64,000 bases of DNA from Clostridium sp. MCC353 (lineage in GTDB: Bacteria > Bacillota > Clostridia > Lachnospirales > Lachnospiraceae). Below the pieces are notes generated by a model that did no database searches, had not been told where the DNA came from, and saw nothing but the letters and a program-made list of their open reading frames with translations. A program made the translations under genes and the position numbers. The stretch lies in contig NZ_WQPN01000022.1 of assembly GCF_018785315.1 (NCBI RefSeq), positions 71,537 through 135,536 on the forward strand, written 5' to 3'. Below, in pieces: positions 44,138-53,184 of this stretch (the first letter of the stretch is position 1; every line of letters starts with the position of its first letter).

Positions 44138-44237
44138 AAAATATCACTCCTTTCTGCATCAAACAAGTTACCTTACTATTATTTGAGCGAAAGGCGGATT
44201 TACTTTATTAAAATATTGCCATGTAAAAATAGGGATG

Positions 44238-44260
44238 AAAAAAGCCGGGAATTCGGCCTG
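44238..44260 (-). terminator. Short terminator on the minus strand
   Basis: Read on the minus strand, GCCG-AATTCC-CGGC is followed by TTTTTT, ~27 bases after the stop of the small membrane protein gene. Confidence 0.5.
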
Positions 44261-44286
44261 CAGAAAAGAATAACATCAAAAAGGTA

Positions 44287-44499
44287 TTATTTTCCAAAGA
44301 AAATGAAACGGATCAGGTAAAAATATTCCTGCCAGTTGATATAGACCAGAACGGTCATGGGAATTAAACACAGAGCTATGGTCAGCGCCGTATTCCATTT
44401 GGACGGCAGTTGATATCTGTAAAAAATAAAAAAGGAAAGCCAGGAAGCAACGCAGCTGACCGGCAGAGCGAAAAAAGCTAAAAATGTTATCAAAGTCAT
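44287..44499 (-). CDS. Small membrane protein, unknown
   Basis: 70 residues, two hydrophobic helices (TFLAFFALPVSCVASWLSFFIF and TALTIALCLIPMTVLVYI) and a short basic end. The ATG at 44499 follows GGGGGG seven bases upstream. A short terminator lies just beyond the stop. No family recognised. Confidence 0.6.
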   Translation of the reverse strand: MTLITFLAFFALPVSCVASWLSFFIFYRYQLPSKWNTALTIALCLIPMTVLVYINWQEYFYLIRFIFFGK

Positions 44500-44736
44500 T
44501 CCGCGTCCCCCCAATCATTGAATTCCATAAATGTTTTCCTGCTTATATTTTACTATAATACAAGCTGTTTTACAATGGAGGCGGAAATGAATTTTAAACA
44601 CGCTGTGAACAGAAATCTGACGCGAAAACCATGTGTGGATTATGTAAACAGGGCTAGAATTTGTGGAAAATATACAAAAAAATAAACGGATCAAACGATC
44701 AAAACTTAATTTTTAATTAAAATCACCGTGACTATC

Positions 44737-44765
44737 TTGAAAAAGACTGTGTGTTTTGGTATAAT
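44737..44765 (+). promoter_or_regulatory. Promoter of the riboswitch-nhaC unit
   Basis: TTGAAA (44737-44742), 17-base spacer, TATAAT (44760-44765). The DNA before it (44515-44736) holds no gene; a short MITE-like scrap (CGGAAATGAATTTTAAACAC) lies near 44582. Confidence 0.8.
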
Positions 44766-44799
44766 TTAACCAATAACATCATATCTATAAATACGGAAA

Positions 44800-45020
44800 C
44801 TATATATTGCCGAATGCCATATTCCTGTTAAATCAGGCTGTGGTAGCGGGAGAACCAATTAATTGGGGTGAATTCAGAAATCTGCGGAACAAAAGCGGAT
44901 TGAAGATAGGGGACCTTCTTCCCCGAACCCGTCAGCTAATCTCGTAGGCGAAGGAAGGTTTGTGCGTTTGTGATACGCACTTTGTTTTTATTGAATAAAA
45001 CAGCCTATAGCTGCCTTCGC
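44800..45020 (+). ncRNA. Cyclic-di-AMP riboswitch (ydaO/yuaA)
   Basis: The conserved ydaO aptamer parts are visible in order: GGGAGAACCAATTAATTGGGGTGAA (44848-44872), GATAGGGGACCTTCTTCCCCGAACC (44904-44928), and CGTCAGCTAATCTCGTAGGCG (44930-44950). It lies between a strong promoter and an intrinsic terminator before nhaC. Known members turn genes off when c-di-AMP binds and usually control potassium, osmolyte or wall genes, which fits a cation antiporter. Confidence 0.88.
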
Positions 45021-45051
45021 CACCCGGATATCTGATTCCGGGTGCTTTTTG
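45020..45051 (+). terminator. Riboswitch expression-platform terminator
   Basis: CACCCGGA and TCCGGGTG pair across an 8-base loop, followed by CTTTTTG. An upstream GGCGAAGG/CCTTCGCC pairing (44947 with 45013) competes near the terminator base. Confidence 0.8.
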
Positions 45052-45085
45052 TTTCCGTAAATCTATCAAGTGAAGGAGAGACTAT

Positions 45086-46567
45086 ATGAAAGAGACAAAG
45101 AAAAACCCCAGTTTATTTTTATCAATTCTTATTTTAGCGGTTATCGCTTCTGTTTTGACCGCCGGTATCTCGGCCGGTGTTGCCACAATTCCTCTTCTGG
45201 TGGTAAATATTTTCCTGATCCTTTTGATTTCCATGGCCGCCGGTTACCGTTACGCTGACCTGGAAAAGAGCATGATGGCCGGAGTAAAACGGGCCATAGA
45301 CTGTGTGATGATCCTGGTATTTGTGGGAATCCTGATCGGGGCCTGGATTCGCTGCGGTACGGTTCCCATGATCATTTATTACGGTCTTGGAGTTATCACC
45401 CCCCGGATGCTGGTGCCTCTTACCTTTATCATGTGTTCCCTTTTATCCCTCTGCATCGGTACTTCTTTAGGCACCGCGGGAACCATGGGAGTTGCCTGTG
45501 TCAGTATTGGAATCAGCATGGGAATTCCTGTTCCGCTGACTGCGGGAGCGGCAATTTCCGGATCCATTCTGGGAGATAAACTTTCACCTCTGTCCGATTC
45601 TACCATTCTTGCAGCCAGCGCCAGCGACATCAATATTTATCATCATGTACGTTCCATGTCTTACACAACAATACCGTCGGTTCTCATAAGCCTTTTTATT
45701 TTTTACGTCCTTGGAGGGAAATATGCGGGCGCGGCTCTGGACCAGAGTGTGCTGCAGACGGTGAGAGACACCCTTTCCGGCATGTTCCAATTTCATATCG
45801 TCCTGCTGGTTCCCATGATTCTCATTGTAATCCTCTGCCTGAAAAAAGTACCGGCAATTTTAGCGATCCTCATTTCCGGATTTGCCGGACTGTTCCTGGC
45901 TGTTGTGGTACAGGGCGCAAGCCTTACGGAAGTGCTGGCTATTGTTTACAGCGGCGTAAAAGTGGATACGGGAGTGGCCATTGTGGATACTATGCTGAGT
46001 AAAGGAGGCATTTCCTCGATGATGGCTACGATCTGCACCGCGGTTCTGGCTCTTGCCATGGGCGGCATTCTCAGCGAAGCAGGATATCTCAATGTGATTG
46101 TAGACCGGATAACCAGGGTGATCAAATCCGACACATCCGCAATTCTGACCACATTGGCCTGCGGGATTATCACAGTCATGCTGGTTACCAATTTCTACGT
46201 GTCCGTAGTCCTCATGGGTACCATGTTCAAGGAAATCTATGACAAACGCGGGATACACAGAAGCGTGCTTTCGCGGACAATCGAGGAGGCCAATACGATT
46301 ATTCTTCCATTAGTTCCCTGGAATACGAGCTGTATTTACTATATGAGCTTATTTGGATTCACATCCTTGAGTTTTGCCCCTTATGTGGTGTTCGCTTATG
46401 TGAACATTGGAATCAGCATCCTGTGCGCTCTGGCCGGAATCTTTATCTTTAAAGCGCTGCCGGACAATGACGCAGAATCAGACTGGCGCATTTGGAAGAA
46501 AAAAGATGTGACAGAAGGGCCGGAGGAAATGGAATCCGTGGATGTGGAAACCGTGATGGAAATGTGA
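45086..46567 (+). CDS. nhaC: Na+/H+ antiporter, NhaC family
   Basis: 493 residues, about twelve helices. Family features: GVATIPLLVVNIFLILL, IGTSLGTAGTMGVACVSIG, GDKLSPLSDSTILAAS (conserved ion site), and the late EEANTIILPLVPWNTSCIYY. It exchanges Na+ (or malate-lactate-type substrates in some members) for H+ across the inner membrane. AGGAGAG is 5 bases before the ATG. It is under a c-di-AMP riboswitch, tying it to osmotic and ion homeostasis. Confidence 0.9.
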   Translation: MKETKKNPSLFLSILILAVIASVLTAGISAGVATIPLLVVNIFLILLISMAAGYRYADLEKSMMAGVKRAIDCVMILVFVGILIGAWIRCGTVPMIIYYGLGVITPRMLVPLTFIMCSLLSLCIGTSLGTAGTMGVACVSIGISMGIPVPLTAGAAISGSILGDKLSPLSDSTILAASASDINIYHHVRSMSYTTIPSVLISLFIFYVLGGKYAGAALDQSVLQTVRDTLSGMFQFHIVLLVPMILIVILCLKKVPAILAILISGFAGLFLAVVVQGASLTEVLAIVYSGVKVDTGVAIVDTMLSKGGISSMMATICTAVLALAMGGILSEAGYLNVIVDRITRVIKSDTSAILTTLACGIITVMLVTNFYVSVVLMGTMFKEIYDKRGIHRSVLSRTIEEANTIILPLVPWNTSCIYYMSLFGFTSLSFAPYVVFAYVNIGISILCALAGIFIFKALPDNDAESDWRIWKKKDVTEGPEEMESVDVETVMEM

Positions 46568-46576
46568 AAATGTTAC

Positions 46577-46650
46577 AGTTCAGACGGCTGATCTTCTTGA
46601 CCCAAAAGGCCGGTCAAGAAGCATCGGATGTCCATCCATGTGTAAAATGA
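46577..46650. repeat. Two-copy hairpin repeat, copy 2
   Basis: Same block as 3617-3690: AGTTCAGACGG, CTTCTTGACC..GGTCAAGAAG stem, CATCGGATGTCCATCC. Here it directly follows nhaC and is not followed by the long terminator-like hairpin. Confidence 0.8.
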
Positions 46651-46749
46651 TAGTAACCCTCCTAAACAGTTAGACAAAGAATTAACGGGATGGTACAATG
46701 ATAGTATCACAGTTATTCAATTAACTAGATTCTGAAAGGAGAAACTATC

Positions 46750-47766
46750 ATGAAGAAACGTTACAAAATTTTGGCGGCCGCTCTGGTAATGACATTTTCA
46801 ATGAGCATTACATCATTTGCCGGCACCTGGAAACAGGAAGCGGAGGGATGGTGGTATCAGAATGATGACGGCTCTTATCCTCAGTCCGGCTGGCAGTGGA
46901 TTGACGGCAATGAGGACGGCGTAGCAGAGAGTTATTATTTTGATGAGAACGGTTATCTTCTGACCAATACCACAACGCCAGACGGATATACGGTCAATGA
47001 TGGCGGTGCATGGACCGTGGATGGAGTTGTTCAGCAGAAACAGACGGGCCCCGGAACAGACGGCGGTGAATCCGTTTCTGACGGACTCCGGTTATATCAG
47101 GAAGCAGCCAAGAAATCTTCACAGCTTTCCAGCATGACGGCAGCCAGCAAAATTTCCGTGACTATGACCATGGAAGGGGAAACGGTTACTGCTGATATGA
47201 ATATGGATTTGAAATTCAAAGACTTGAATCAGTCATCCATGAAATATCTTGCCACGCTGGATATGAACATGATCGGAGTGAACATGAAAGGCACCATGTT
47301 CTATACTGACGGTTATTACTACATTGATATGATGGGAATAAAGCAGAAAGTCCCAATGGATATAGCCGGAATAACAGCCCAGGTTAACAGCGATATGAAC
47401 GGGATGGGGGACGATTTGACCGATTCCATGCAGAATGTGACAGTTGCTGATGATGGAAATGGCAACAAAGTGATCTCCTATACCATGAATATGAGTGGAT
47501 TCAATTCCTATATTATGTCCATCTATGACCAGATGGGGCTTAATGTTGATTCCGTTAACTTCAAAGATCTGAAAGGGAGATCTGTGATCAATCCGGAAGG
47601 TTACTGTATTTCGGAGGATATGGACTTTGTGTTTGATTTAACCATGGAAGGTCAGACTGTGAGCGCTAATATGGCCATACAGATGAATTATATCAATATC
47701 GGACAGCCGGTAGACTTTACTCTTCCTTCAACGGAAGGATTCACGGAGGCTGGTACAGCCCAGTAA
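46750..47766 (+). CDS. Secreted choline-binding-repeat protein with DUF6612-like domain
   Basis: 338 residues. Signal peptide (1-~24, ending SFAG), then cell-wall-binding repeats (~25-85: WKQEAEGWWYQNDDGSYPQSGWQWID; ESYYFDENGYLLTN; GGAWTVDG) of the choline-binding type. The rest (~100-330) is a Met/Thr-rich beta domain like DUF6612 lipoprotein-type proteins (VTMTMEGETVTADMNMDLKFKDL). It is probably held at the cell surface. AAAGGAG site; its own promoter and terminator. Function unknown. Confidence 0.8.
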   Translation: MKKRYKILAAALVMTFSMSITSFAGTWKQEAEGWWYQNDDGSYPQSGWQWIDGNEDGVAESYYFDENGYLLTNTTTPDGYTVNDGGAWTVDGVVQQKQTGPGTDGGESVSDGLRLYQEAAKKSSQLSSMTAASKISVTMTMEGETVTADMNMDLKFKDLNQSSMKYLATLDMNMIGVNMKGTMFYTDGYYYIDMMGIKQKVPMDIAGITAQVNSDMNGMGDDLTDSMQNVTVADDGNGNKVISYTMNMSGFNSYIMSIYDQMGLNVDSVNFKDLKGRSVINPEGYCISEDMDFVFDLTMEGQTVSANMAIQMNYINIGQPVDFTLPSTEGFTEAGTAQ

Positions 47767-47821
47767 CTGGCTCAACTGAGTTCAGATTCAGAACACATAG
47801 ATATAATGGTTTTTGTAAAAT

Positions 47822-47872
47822 AAAAGATTGGCAGACAGGTTGATGGTTTTCCTGCTGCCAATCTTTTTTTGT
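47822..47872 (+). terminator. Intrinsic terminator
   Basis: AAAGATTGGCAGACAGG pairs with CCTGCTGCCAATCTTT, followed by TTTTT. Ends the choline-binding protein gene. Confidence 0.9.
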
Positions 47873-47911
47873 TTCACCAAGAAATCTGCGCCCTGGGCCT
47901 GTTTGCAGAAG

Positions 47912-48949
47912 TTACCTCCTCTGCCCCGATTTCATCCCCAACCGGTCAGGAATCCGCCTTACAGCGTCAAACACCACAGCCAGCCACCGGTTTCCCAATA
48001 CGGCCGTTAAAAGGAAAGATAACCCCAAAAGCCCAATAATCCACAGTTTTGAATGCACATTCACCCTGTTAAAAAATCCAAAATACTGGAGCAGGTCCCT
48101 GATAATCCTGTGGAGGATATAAATCTGCAGTGTGCGGCTGCCGATTGTGGTAAAAACCGTTCTTTTCTTAGGTACGGCGGCCATGAACCCCAGGGAAATA
48201 CAGATCGTCACAATGTACCACACAATCCGTATAAGCCCGCCATAAGGATATAATTCCGGCCCCAGCCGGTGATAATTGATGCCGTAGACAATATTTGAAT
48301 AGGGCATCAGCAGATCATAAGTGCACAGGAAGAGAAAGGATGCCGTAAAAAATGAGAGCAGCAGAAGGAAAACCTTGTGGCTTTTGTGAAGCCTGTCTTC
48401 AATCTTTTTGCCGTTCATATAATAGCCTGCATAGAAAAATGGCGCAAAGGCCAGTGTCCGGTCCAGAGCCAGCGTGGAATCTACGGAACCCTCATAGCCT
48501 GACAGCAGGCTGATGATGATGGAACCGGCCATCACCGTGCGGGGATCCAGCTCCCGGATAAATGGAATGGACAGATACCAGAGCCCCAATGCCAGCAGAT
48601 ACCAGGGTGCGCCGCTTTCTTCGAAGAAGTCGATATACAGCCCGATTTTCCCGTCGATCAGTCCCTCTGTAACATGAACCATGATTTTAAACAGGATATA
48701 CAGCCACAGGATCTGAATCAGCTTATCCGCCCGGAACCTGCCGTTTTGAACCACATGAGTGGAAAAATACCCTGATACAAAAATAAAGCAGGGCATATGA
48801 AATGTATAGATTAAATAAAAAATATTATTGGAAAAACGTGTCTTGTCCAAAGGCAGCAGAAAATGCCCGGCTACCACCAGGAAGATCAAAACAAATCTGA
48901 GATTATCGAAATAGGCGCTGCGCTCCTGATGTGTTGTGCTTTCCATCAT
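47912..48949 (-). CDS. Acyltransferase-3 family membrane protein
   Basis: 345 residues, about ten helices. It opens with the family's AYFDNLRFVLIFLVVAGHFLLP segment, whose His is the probable catalytic residue, and FHMPCFIFVSGYF follows. Such proteins O-acetylate wall or surface polysaccharides. Starts ATG-ATG behind GGGGGAA at 48949. It stands alone between divergent and convergent neighbours; the acceptor is unknown. Confidence 0.85.
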   Translation of the reverse strand: MMESTTHQERSAYFDNLRFVLIFLVVAGHFLLPLDKTRFSNNIFYLIYTFHMPCFIFVSGYFSTHVVQNGRFRADKLIQILWLYILFKIMVHVTEGLIDGKIGLYIDFFEESGAPWYLLALGLWYLSIPFIRELDPRTVMAGSIIISLLSGYEGSVDSTLALDRTLAFAPFFYAGYYMNGKKIEDRLHKSHKVFLLLLSFFTASFLFLCTYDLLMPYSNIVYGINYHRLGPELYPYGGLIRIVWYIVTICISLGFMAAVPKKRTVFTTIGSRTLQIYILHRIIRDLLQYFGFFNRVNVHSKLWIIGLLGLSFLLTAVLGNRWLAVVFDAVRRIPDRLGMKSGQRR

Positions 48950-49092
48950 AAATTCCCCCAAGTGAAAGATTATGGTAATACGGCCCTTCTTCACAGGCTG
49001 TTTTACTGTTTTAAGCATGTTCCATCATACTTCCTCACATGCTGTCTGTCAATCCATGTAAGGAAATTGTAAATGCTGCGGGGCAGAAAGTG

Positions 49093-49226
49093 GCAACCGT
49101 TCAGATAGGTCTGCGCATTTACTGCCCGGACCGTACGAAAACATTGCGGTTGCAGGCATCCAGCCCCTCGCCGCAGGCGGCTTTAATGGGCTGGATGCGT
49201 AACGGTTCAGGCCTGTCTGAACTGTT
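49093..49226. other. Three adjacent stem-loops in intergenic DNA
   Basis: H1: GCAACCG/CGGTTGC (49093-49153). H2: GCATCCAGCCC/GGGCTGGATGC, a perfect 11-bp stem (49156-49198). H3: AACGGTTCAG/CTGAACTGTT (49201-49226). A direct repeat GCAGAAAGTG flanks the set (49084 and 49228). There is no coding potential and no T-run. It is a candidate structured RNA or a small mobile palindromic element. Confidence 0.6.
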
Positions 49227-49302
49227 GCAGAAAGTGCAAACGATTGTGTCATGATTGTTACAGTGAACGGCTGCTGGTATTTTAAGAGAAAGAAGGTAAT
49301 GG

Positions 49303-49357
49303 TTGACAAATGAAAATGAACGATAGTATAATATTTATATGTACACACGTGTTGATA
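49303..49357 (+). promoter_or_regulatory. Promoter and LacI-type operator A
   Basis: TTGACA (49303-49308), 18-base spacer, TATAAT (49327-49332), then GTACACACGTGTTGAT starting at the expected transcription start (49340-49357). It matches sites at 53219 and 54348. Confidence 0.75.
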
Positions 49358-49396
49358 TTTGAAAATATATCGTAAATGACGAAAACAGGAGGTTGG

Positions 49397-50746
49397 ATGA
49401 TGGAAAAACAATTGAACGTAGGATTTCTTACCACATATTCAGGGAGATGGCCCCAGGAAGTGCCGTCCCAGAGAAATCAGGAATACGGGGACTGGCTGGA
49501 AGAGAATCTTCCCAAGTTAAACATCATACGGGCGGATGTGATGGGATGCGGGCGCAAAGAGAATGAAGCCATTGTATCCCAGTTTAAGGCCGCCCAGGCG
49601 GATGTGATCGTTATGGTTTACGGTGCGTTTACCGGTGATGATGTGGCGTCCTATCTGACGGAAATGCTGAATATCCCCATTCTTCTGTGGGCTCCCTATG
49701 AAGTGCCCTTTGAAAAGGATGACCGCCTGTATTCCAACGCACTGTGTTCCATGACTATGAATTCAGCCGCTTTGAGAAAAGTGGGAGTGAAGTGCCATAC
49801 GGTTTATGGAAGCAAAGAAGACGAGAGAGCGGCTGGAAAGGTCAAGGATATTCTGATGGCCTATCACGTTATGAAGTGCATGAAACATACGAATTTGGGC
49901 CTTCTGGGCTACCGGCCCACCGCATTTTACAACTGTTCCTTTGATGAATCCTTAATCCGCCGGACGTTCGGCATAAAGATTGAGGAAACCGACTTAAAAG
50001 TAGTATTCGATAAGATGGATGCTCTTGATCAAGACGCTTATGAGGCGGATATGAAGCAGATGTCGGAACGGTTTGACACATCCAAACTGCCGGAGGGCCA
50101 TTTGGAAAACCATTCCAAGTTATATCTGGCCATAAAAGAGGTGATGGCGGAACAGGGTTACGATTTCGGCACCCTCAAGTGCTGGCCGGAGATGGGCAAT
50201 TTACATACAACGCCTTGTGCGGTTTTAGGGCGCCTGGCCGATGATGGAATCAATATCGGGTGTGAAGGCGATGTGGACGCCGAGATTGCACAGATGGCAG
50301 AATATTATCTGACCGGACAGCCCAGCTTTATTACGGACATGATCAATATAGATGAGGAAAAGAACCTGATGACATTCTGGCACTGCGGCAATGCTGCGCC
50401 GTCTTTATGCAACCCGGATTATGATGTTCTGATCCGCAATCATCCTCTGGCAGGGCAGGGAACGGCTTTTTATGGGGCCTTAAAACCGGGCGTCGTGACA
50501 ATCGCCAGATTCTGCAACATCGGAGGACAGTATAAACTGTTTTTAATGGGCGGCGAAGCCGTTGACATGGACCGCTACACCAAGGGAATCATGGCCAACA
50601 TAAAAGTGAAGATGCCGGTCCGCCAGGTGATCGAACGGATTATCGATGAAGGCGTTCCCCATCACTACAGCCTTGTATGGGCCGATGTTACAGCTCAGTT
50701 GAAGGAACTGTGTTCCCTTTTGAATATTCCTGTGATTGAATTGTAA
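49397..50746 (+). CDS. L-fucose/L-arabinose isomerase-family protein
   Basis: About 449 residues. The fold and pattern fit the FucI/AraA superfamily: N-terminal domain with VGFLTTYSGRWPQEVPSQRN, a middle VIVMVYGAFTGDDVASYL, and a C-terminal active region with FGTLKCWPEMGNLHTTPCAVLGRLADDGINIGCEGDVDAEIAQ, in which the Glu and Asp are metal-ligand candidates. It should interconvert an aldose and ketose. The true sugar is unknown; it is not a classical FucI (~590 residues). AGGAGG is 4-7 bases before the ATG pair at 49397/49400. It carries LacI-type operator A, so it belongs to the sulfatase regulon. Confidence 0.82.
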   Translation: MMEKQLNVGFLTTYSGRWPQEVPSQRNQEYGDWLEENLPKLNIIRADVMGCGRKENEAIVSQFKAAQADVIVMVYGAFTGDDVASYLTEMLNIPILLWAPYEVPFEKDDRLYSNALCSMTMNSAALRKVGVKCHTVYGSKEDERAAGKVKDILMAYHVMKCMKHTNLGLLGYRPTAFYNCSFDESLIRRTFGIKIEETDLKVVFDKMDALDQDAYEADMKQMSERFDTSKLPEGHLENHSKLYLAIKEVMAEQGYDFGTLKCWPEMGNLHTTPCAVLGRLADDGINIGCEGDVDAEIAQMAEYYLTGQPSFITDMINIDEEKNLMTFWHCGNAAPSLCNPDYDVLIRNHPLAGQGTAFYGALKPGVVTIARFCNIGGQYKLFLMGGEAVDMDRYTKGIMANIKVKMPVRQVIERIIDEGVPHHYSLVWADVTAQLKELCSLLNIPVIEL

Positions 50747-50773
50747 AACATTAGAAAATCAGACAAAACAAGA

Positions 50774-50818
50774 TGAAACCGGGAGCCCGTATTTTAATAA
50801 TACAGGTTCCCGGTTTCC
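50774..50818. terminator. Bidirectional terminator
   Basis: GAAACCGGGAGCCCGTATT pairs with AATACAGGTTCCCGGTTTC with one mismatch. It lies between the convergent isomerase and methyltransferase-like genes. Confidence 0.75.
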
Positions 50819-50829
50819 CCTGAACTTTA

Positions 50830-52086
50830 TCACCGGCAGCCGTTAAACTCTCTGACCGCATCGGCCATTGCGGCCACATTTGCCACAGGGGTCAGGGCCT
50901 GGATATTATGAATTGTGTTGAAGACGAAACCGCCGGATGGAGAGAATATTTCACAGATTTCCAGTACCTGGCGGCGGACTTCCTCAGGCGTACCGAATGG
51001 AAATGTTTTCTGCGTATCCACACCGCCGCCCCAGAAGACGATATCATGTCCGAATTCTTTTTTGAGGGTGCGGGGATCCATCTGCCGGGCTGTCCATTGA
51101 ACCGGATTTAAGATGTCAAATCCCGATTCGATGAGATCCGGGATCAGGGGAAAGATGGAGCCGCAGGAGTGTTTGATTGTTTTCCATTCCGTGTTTTTAT
51201 GGATCCATTGATTGATCTTTTTATAATAGGGCATGTAGAGCTCCCGAAACAGCTCCCGGGAACAGAAAGGCCCGTTCTGCGTGCCGAAATCCGTTCCACA
51301 GACAAATACTGCCTGAACTTCATTGCCAACCACCTGTTTGATCCGCTCCAGGTTTTTCAGCGCGATGTCGGTGGAATAGGTAAAAATCTGATGGAGGTAA
51401 TCCGGGTTTGCGACCATAGCCATATACCATTCGCTGATGTCTCTAAGGCCCTTGGGATGTTTTAACATTCCTCCCGGAACCAGCGCGATGTCGCCCACCG
51501 CGCAGCCGCCGAAAGCTCCAATCCGGGCATAAGGGGTCTGTTTGGCCATTTTCAAGCGTTCCCTGATGCAGTCCAGGACATCTTCGGAGATTTCCTTGAA
51601 TTCTTCCAGATTATCCTCAACATGGGGATGATCCTCATCATAATCGTGGCCTCTTATGATAACATCGAAGAAATATCCCCCTTCAGGCATTTTAGCGCAG
51701 GGAGGGCAGCCGGTATCTCCATCCACATAGGCAAAGGTATTTCCACGGTCATCCGAGGTGGTTGTAAAATGTTCCGGGACGAGAAGCCTCTGCCCCCACG
51801 GCGCCAGCCACTCCTTTTCACCGGTTGTTTTTACCCCCATGCTGGTATTGGGGTTCCAGACAGGGACCGTATCCACGCCCAGGGCTTCTTTTAAATCATC
51901 ATCCAGTACGCCCAGCATCTGCATTGGCTCCTGTACCTTCACCAGCCGTTTCTCCAGGCCGTAATACTCTCTGAGCTGTTCCACCACAGAGACGTGGATG
52001 CCGGTGGTGGAAGTTGCGCCGATATCAAAAGGAACCGGTCCGGACTGATGGTTTAGGGCGCGGGATAATTTCTCTTGTTTTGTCAT
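50830..52086 (-). CDS. UROD-fold methyltransferase-like protein (MtaA/MtbA/CmuA type)
   Basis: 418 residues with the uroporphyrinogen-decarboxylase TIM-barrel. Relevant stretches: PVPFDIGATSTTGIHV, the GGCAVGDIALVPGG middle, IKHSCGSIFPLIPDLIESGFDILNPVQ with the His and Cys that bind zinc in the methyltransferase branch, and FWGGGVDTQKTFPFGTPEEVR. It is unlikely to act in haem synthesis. Members transfer methyl groups to or from corrinoid proteins; many similar genes sit in sugar clusters of gut Firmicutes with unproven function. No corrinoid protein is nearby. Start at 52086 with GTGAGG upstream. Divergent from an AraC regulator. Confidence 0.8.
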   Translation of the reverse strand: MTKQEKLSRALNHQSGPVPFDIGATSTTGIHVSVVEQLREYYGLEKRLVKVQEPMQMLGVLDDDLKEALGVDTVPVWNPNTSMGVKTTGEKEWLAPWGQRLLVPEHFTTTSDDRGNTFAYVDGDTGCPPCAKMPEGGYFFDVIIRGHDYDEDHPHVEDNLEEFKEISEDVLDCIRERLKMAKQTPYARIGAFGGCAVGDIALVPGGMLKHPKGLRDISEWYMAMVANPDYLHQIFTYSTDIALKNLERIKQVVGNEVQAVFVCGTDFGTQNGPFCSRELFRELYMPYYKKINQWIHKNTEWKTIKHSCGSIFPLIPDLIESGFDILNPVQWTARQMDPRTLKKEFGHDIVFWGGGVDTQKTFPFGTPEEVRRQVLEICEIFSPSGGFVFNTIHNIQALTPVANVAAMADAVREFNGCR

Positions 52087-52145
52087 TGTTAACCTCACTT
52101 TCGCCGTTTGTACGGCATGATTTTTTATAGTAAAGGAAAATCTTT

Positions 52146-52988
52146 ATGTATCGTCGGGAAAAAGGTGTGTTGGAGAATTCGGAAATCTATTTTTATACGC
52201 CTGGAATCACTGCAAAAAATACTTTTTTTTACCTGCATTGTTTGGGACATTTCTGGTGCAGCAGTGAGTATTGCGTCAGGCGGCAGGAGTTTGACAGCTA
52301 TTTGATTCTTTATATAAAAAGCGGCTCGGGAGCAGTGGAATCGGACGGGATAAGCCGCCGGGTGGAGGCAGGAGATCTGGTCTTTTTAGACTGCCATGGC
52401 CCTCACGGATATTATGCCGACCCTGAATGGGAGATCCAGTGGATCCATTTGGAGGGGAAAGCCTGTGAAAATTATTATAAACTGATCAAAAGCCAGACTT
52501 TGGGCCAGGTGCGGCTGACGGTTCCTTATCTGGCGGAACGGATCTTTGATCAGATTACCTCAGGATTTTCAGAGGGCCGAACCATCCGGGATTATTTGAT
52601 TTCCAAATATATAACAGATCTTTTGACATTGTTTTTCCAGGAAGCTTCAGAGGGACAAAAGGACAATGAAATGGGCCGGATCGCGGAATCCATGACCAGT
52701 TACATCTGTTCACACCTGGATTCCCCCCTCGACCTGGATTCCCTGGCCCGGCGCTGTTCTATGAGCAGGTATCATTTCATCCGCGTGTTTAAAAAAGAAA
52801 CCGGATACACGCCTCATGACTTCATTATCAATGCCCGTATAGACAAGGCAAAATACTATCTGAAGTCGACAAACATGACGGTAAAAGAAATCAGTGCCGT
52901 GTGCGGATTTCAGAATGAAAGCAGTTTCTGCACCTGCTTTAAAAAGAGGGAAGGCATGAGGCCGCTGGCCTGTCGGGAAACAAGATGA
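52146..52988 (+). CDS. AraC-family regulator with cupin sensor
   Basis: 280 residues. The N-terminal cupin-like sugar-sensing domain (~45-150: SYLILYIKSGSGAVESDGISRRVEAGDLVFLDCHGPHGYYAD) is followed by a C-terminal double helix-turn-helix (LDLDSLARRCSMSRYHFIRVFKKETGYTPHDFII; VKEISAVCGFQNESSFCTCFKKREGM). AAAGGA precedes the ATG. It is divergent from the UROD-like gene (59-bp gap) and probably activates it, and perhaps the sugar cluster, in response to the sugar. Confidence 0.88.
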   Translation: MYRREKGVLENSEIYFYTPGITAKNTFFYLHCLGHFWCSSEYCVRRQEFDSYLILYIKSGSGAVESDGISRRVEAGDLVFLDCHGPHGYYADPEWEIQWIHLEGKACENYYKLIKSQTLGQVRLTVPYLAERIFDQITSGFSEGRTIRDYLISKYITDLLTLFFQEASEGQKDNEMGRIAESMTSYICSHLDSPLDLDSLARRCSMSRYHFIRVFKKETGYTPHDFIINARIDKAKYYLKSTNMTVKEISAVCGFQNESSFCTCFKKREGMRPLACRETR

Positions 52989-53078
52989 ATCTGCCTTTAT
53001 CTTAACAGAGCTGGAGGAATCTGTCATTTATAAAACCTGTGATATTATTTTTAAAAATTGCTCAGGCCGCCTCCGGCC

Positions 53079-53148
53079 TTGCCGCTGGGAGATTCTTAGT
53101 CTTCCGGCCGGATGGCCGGGGCACTGGCGTGACTGGGAACAGCGGCAA
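53079..53148. other. Long stem-loop between araC-like and lacI-like genes
   Basis: TTGCCGCTG and CAGCGGCAA are perfect 9-bp arms; an inner CCGGCC/GGCCGG stem lies between them. It could end the AraC transcript although no T-run follows. Confidence 0.5.
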
Positions 53149-53184
53149 AAGCTGTAACAATTCACAGATAATTGCGAAATAGTA

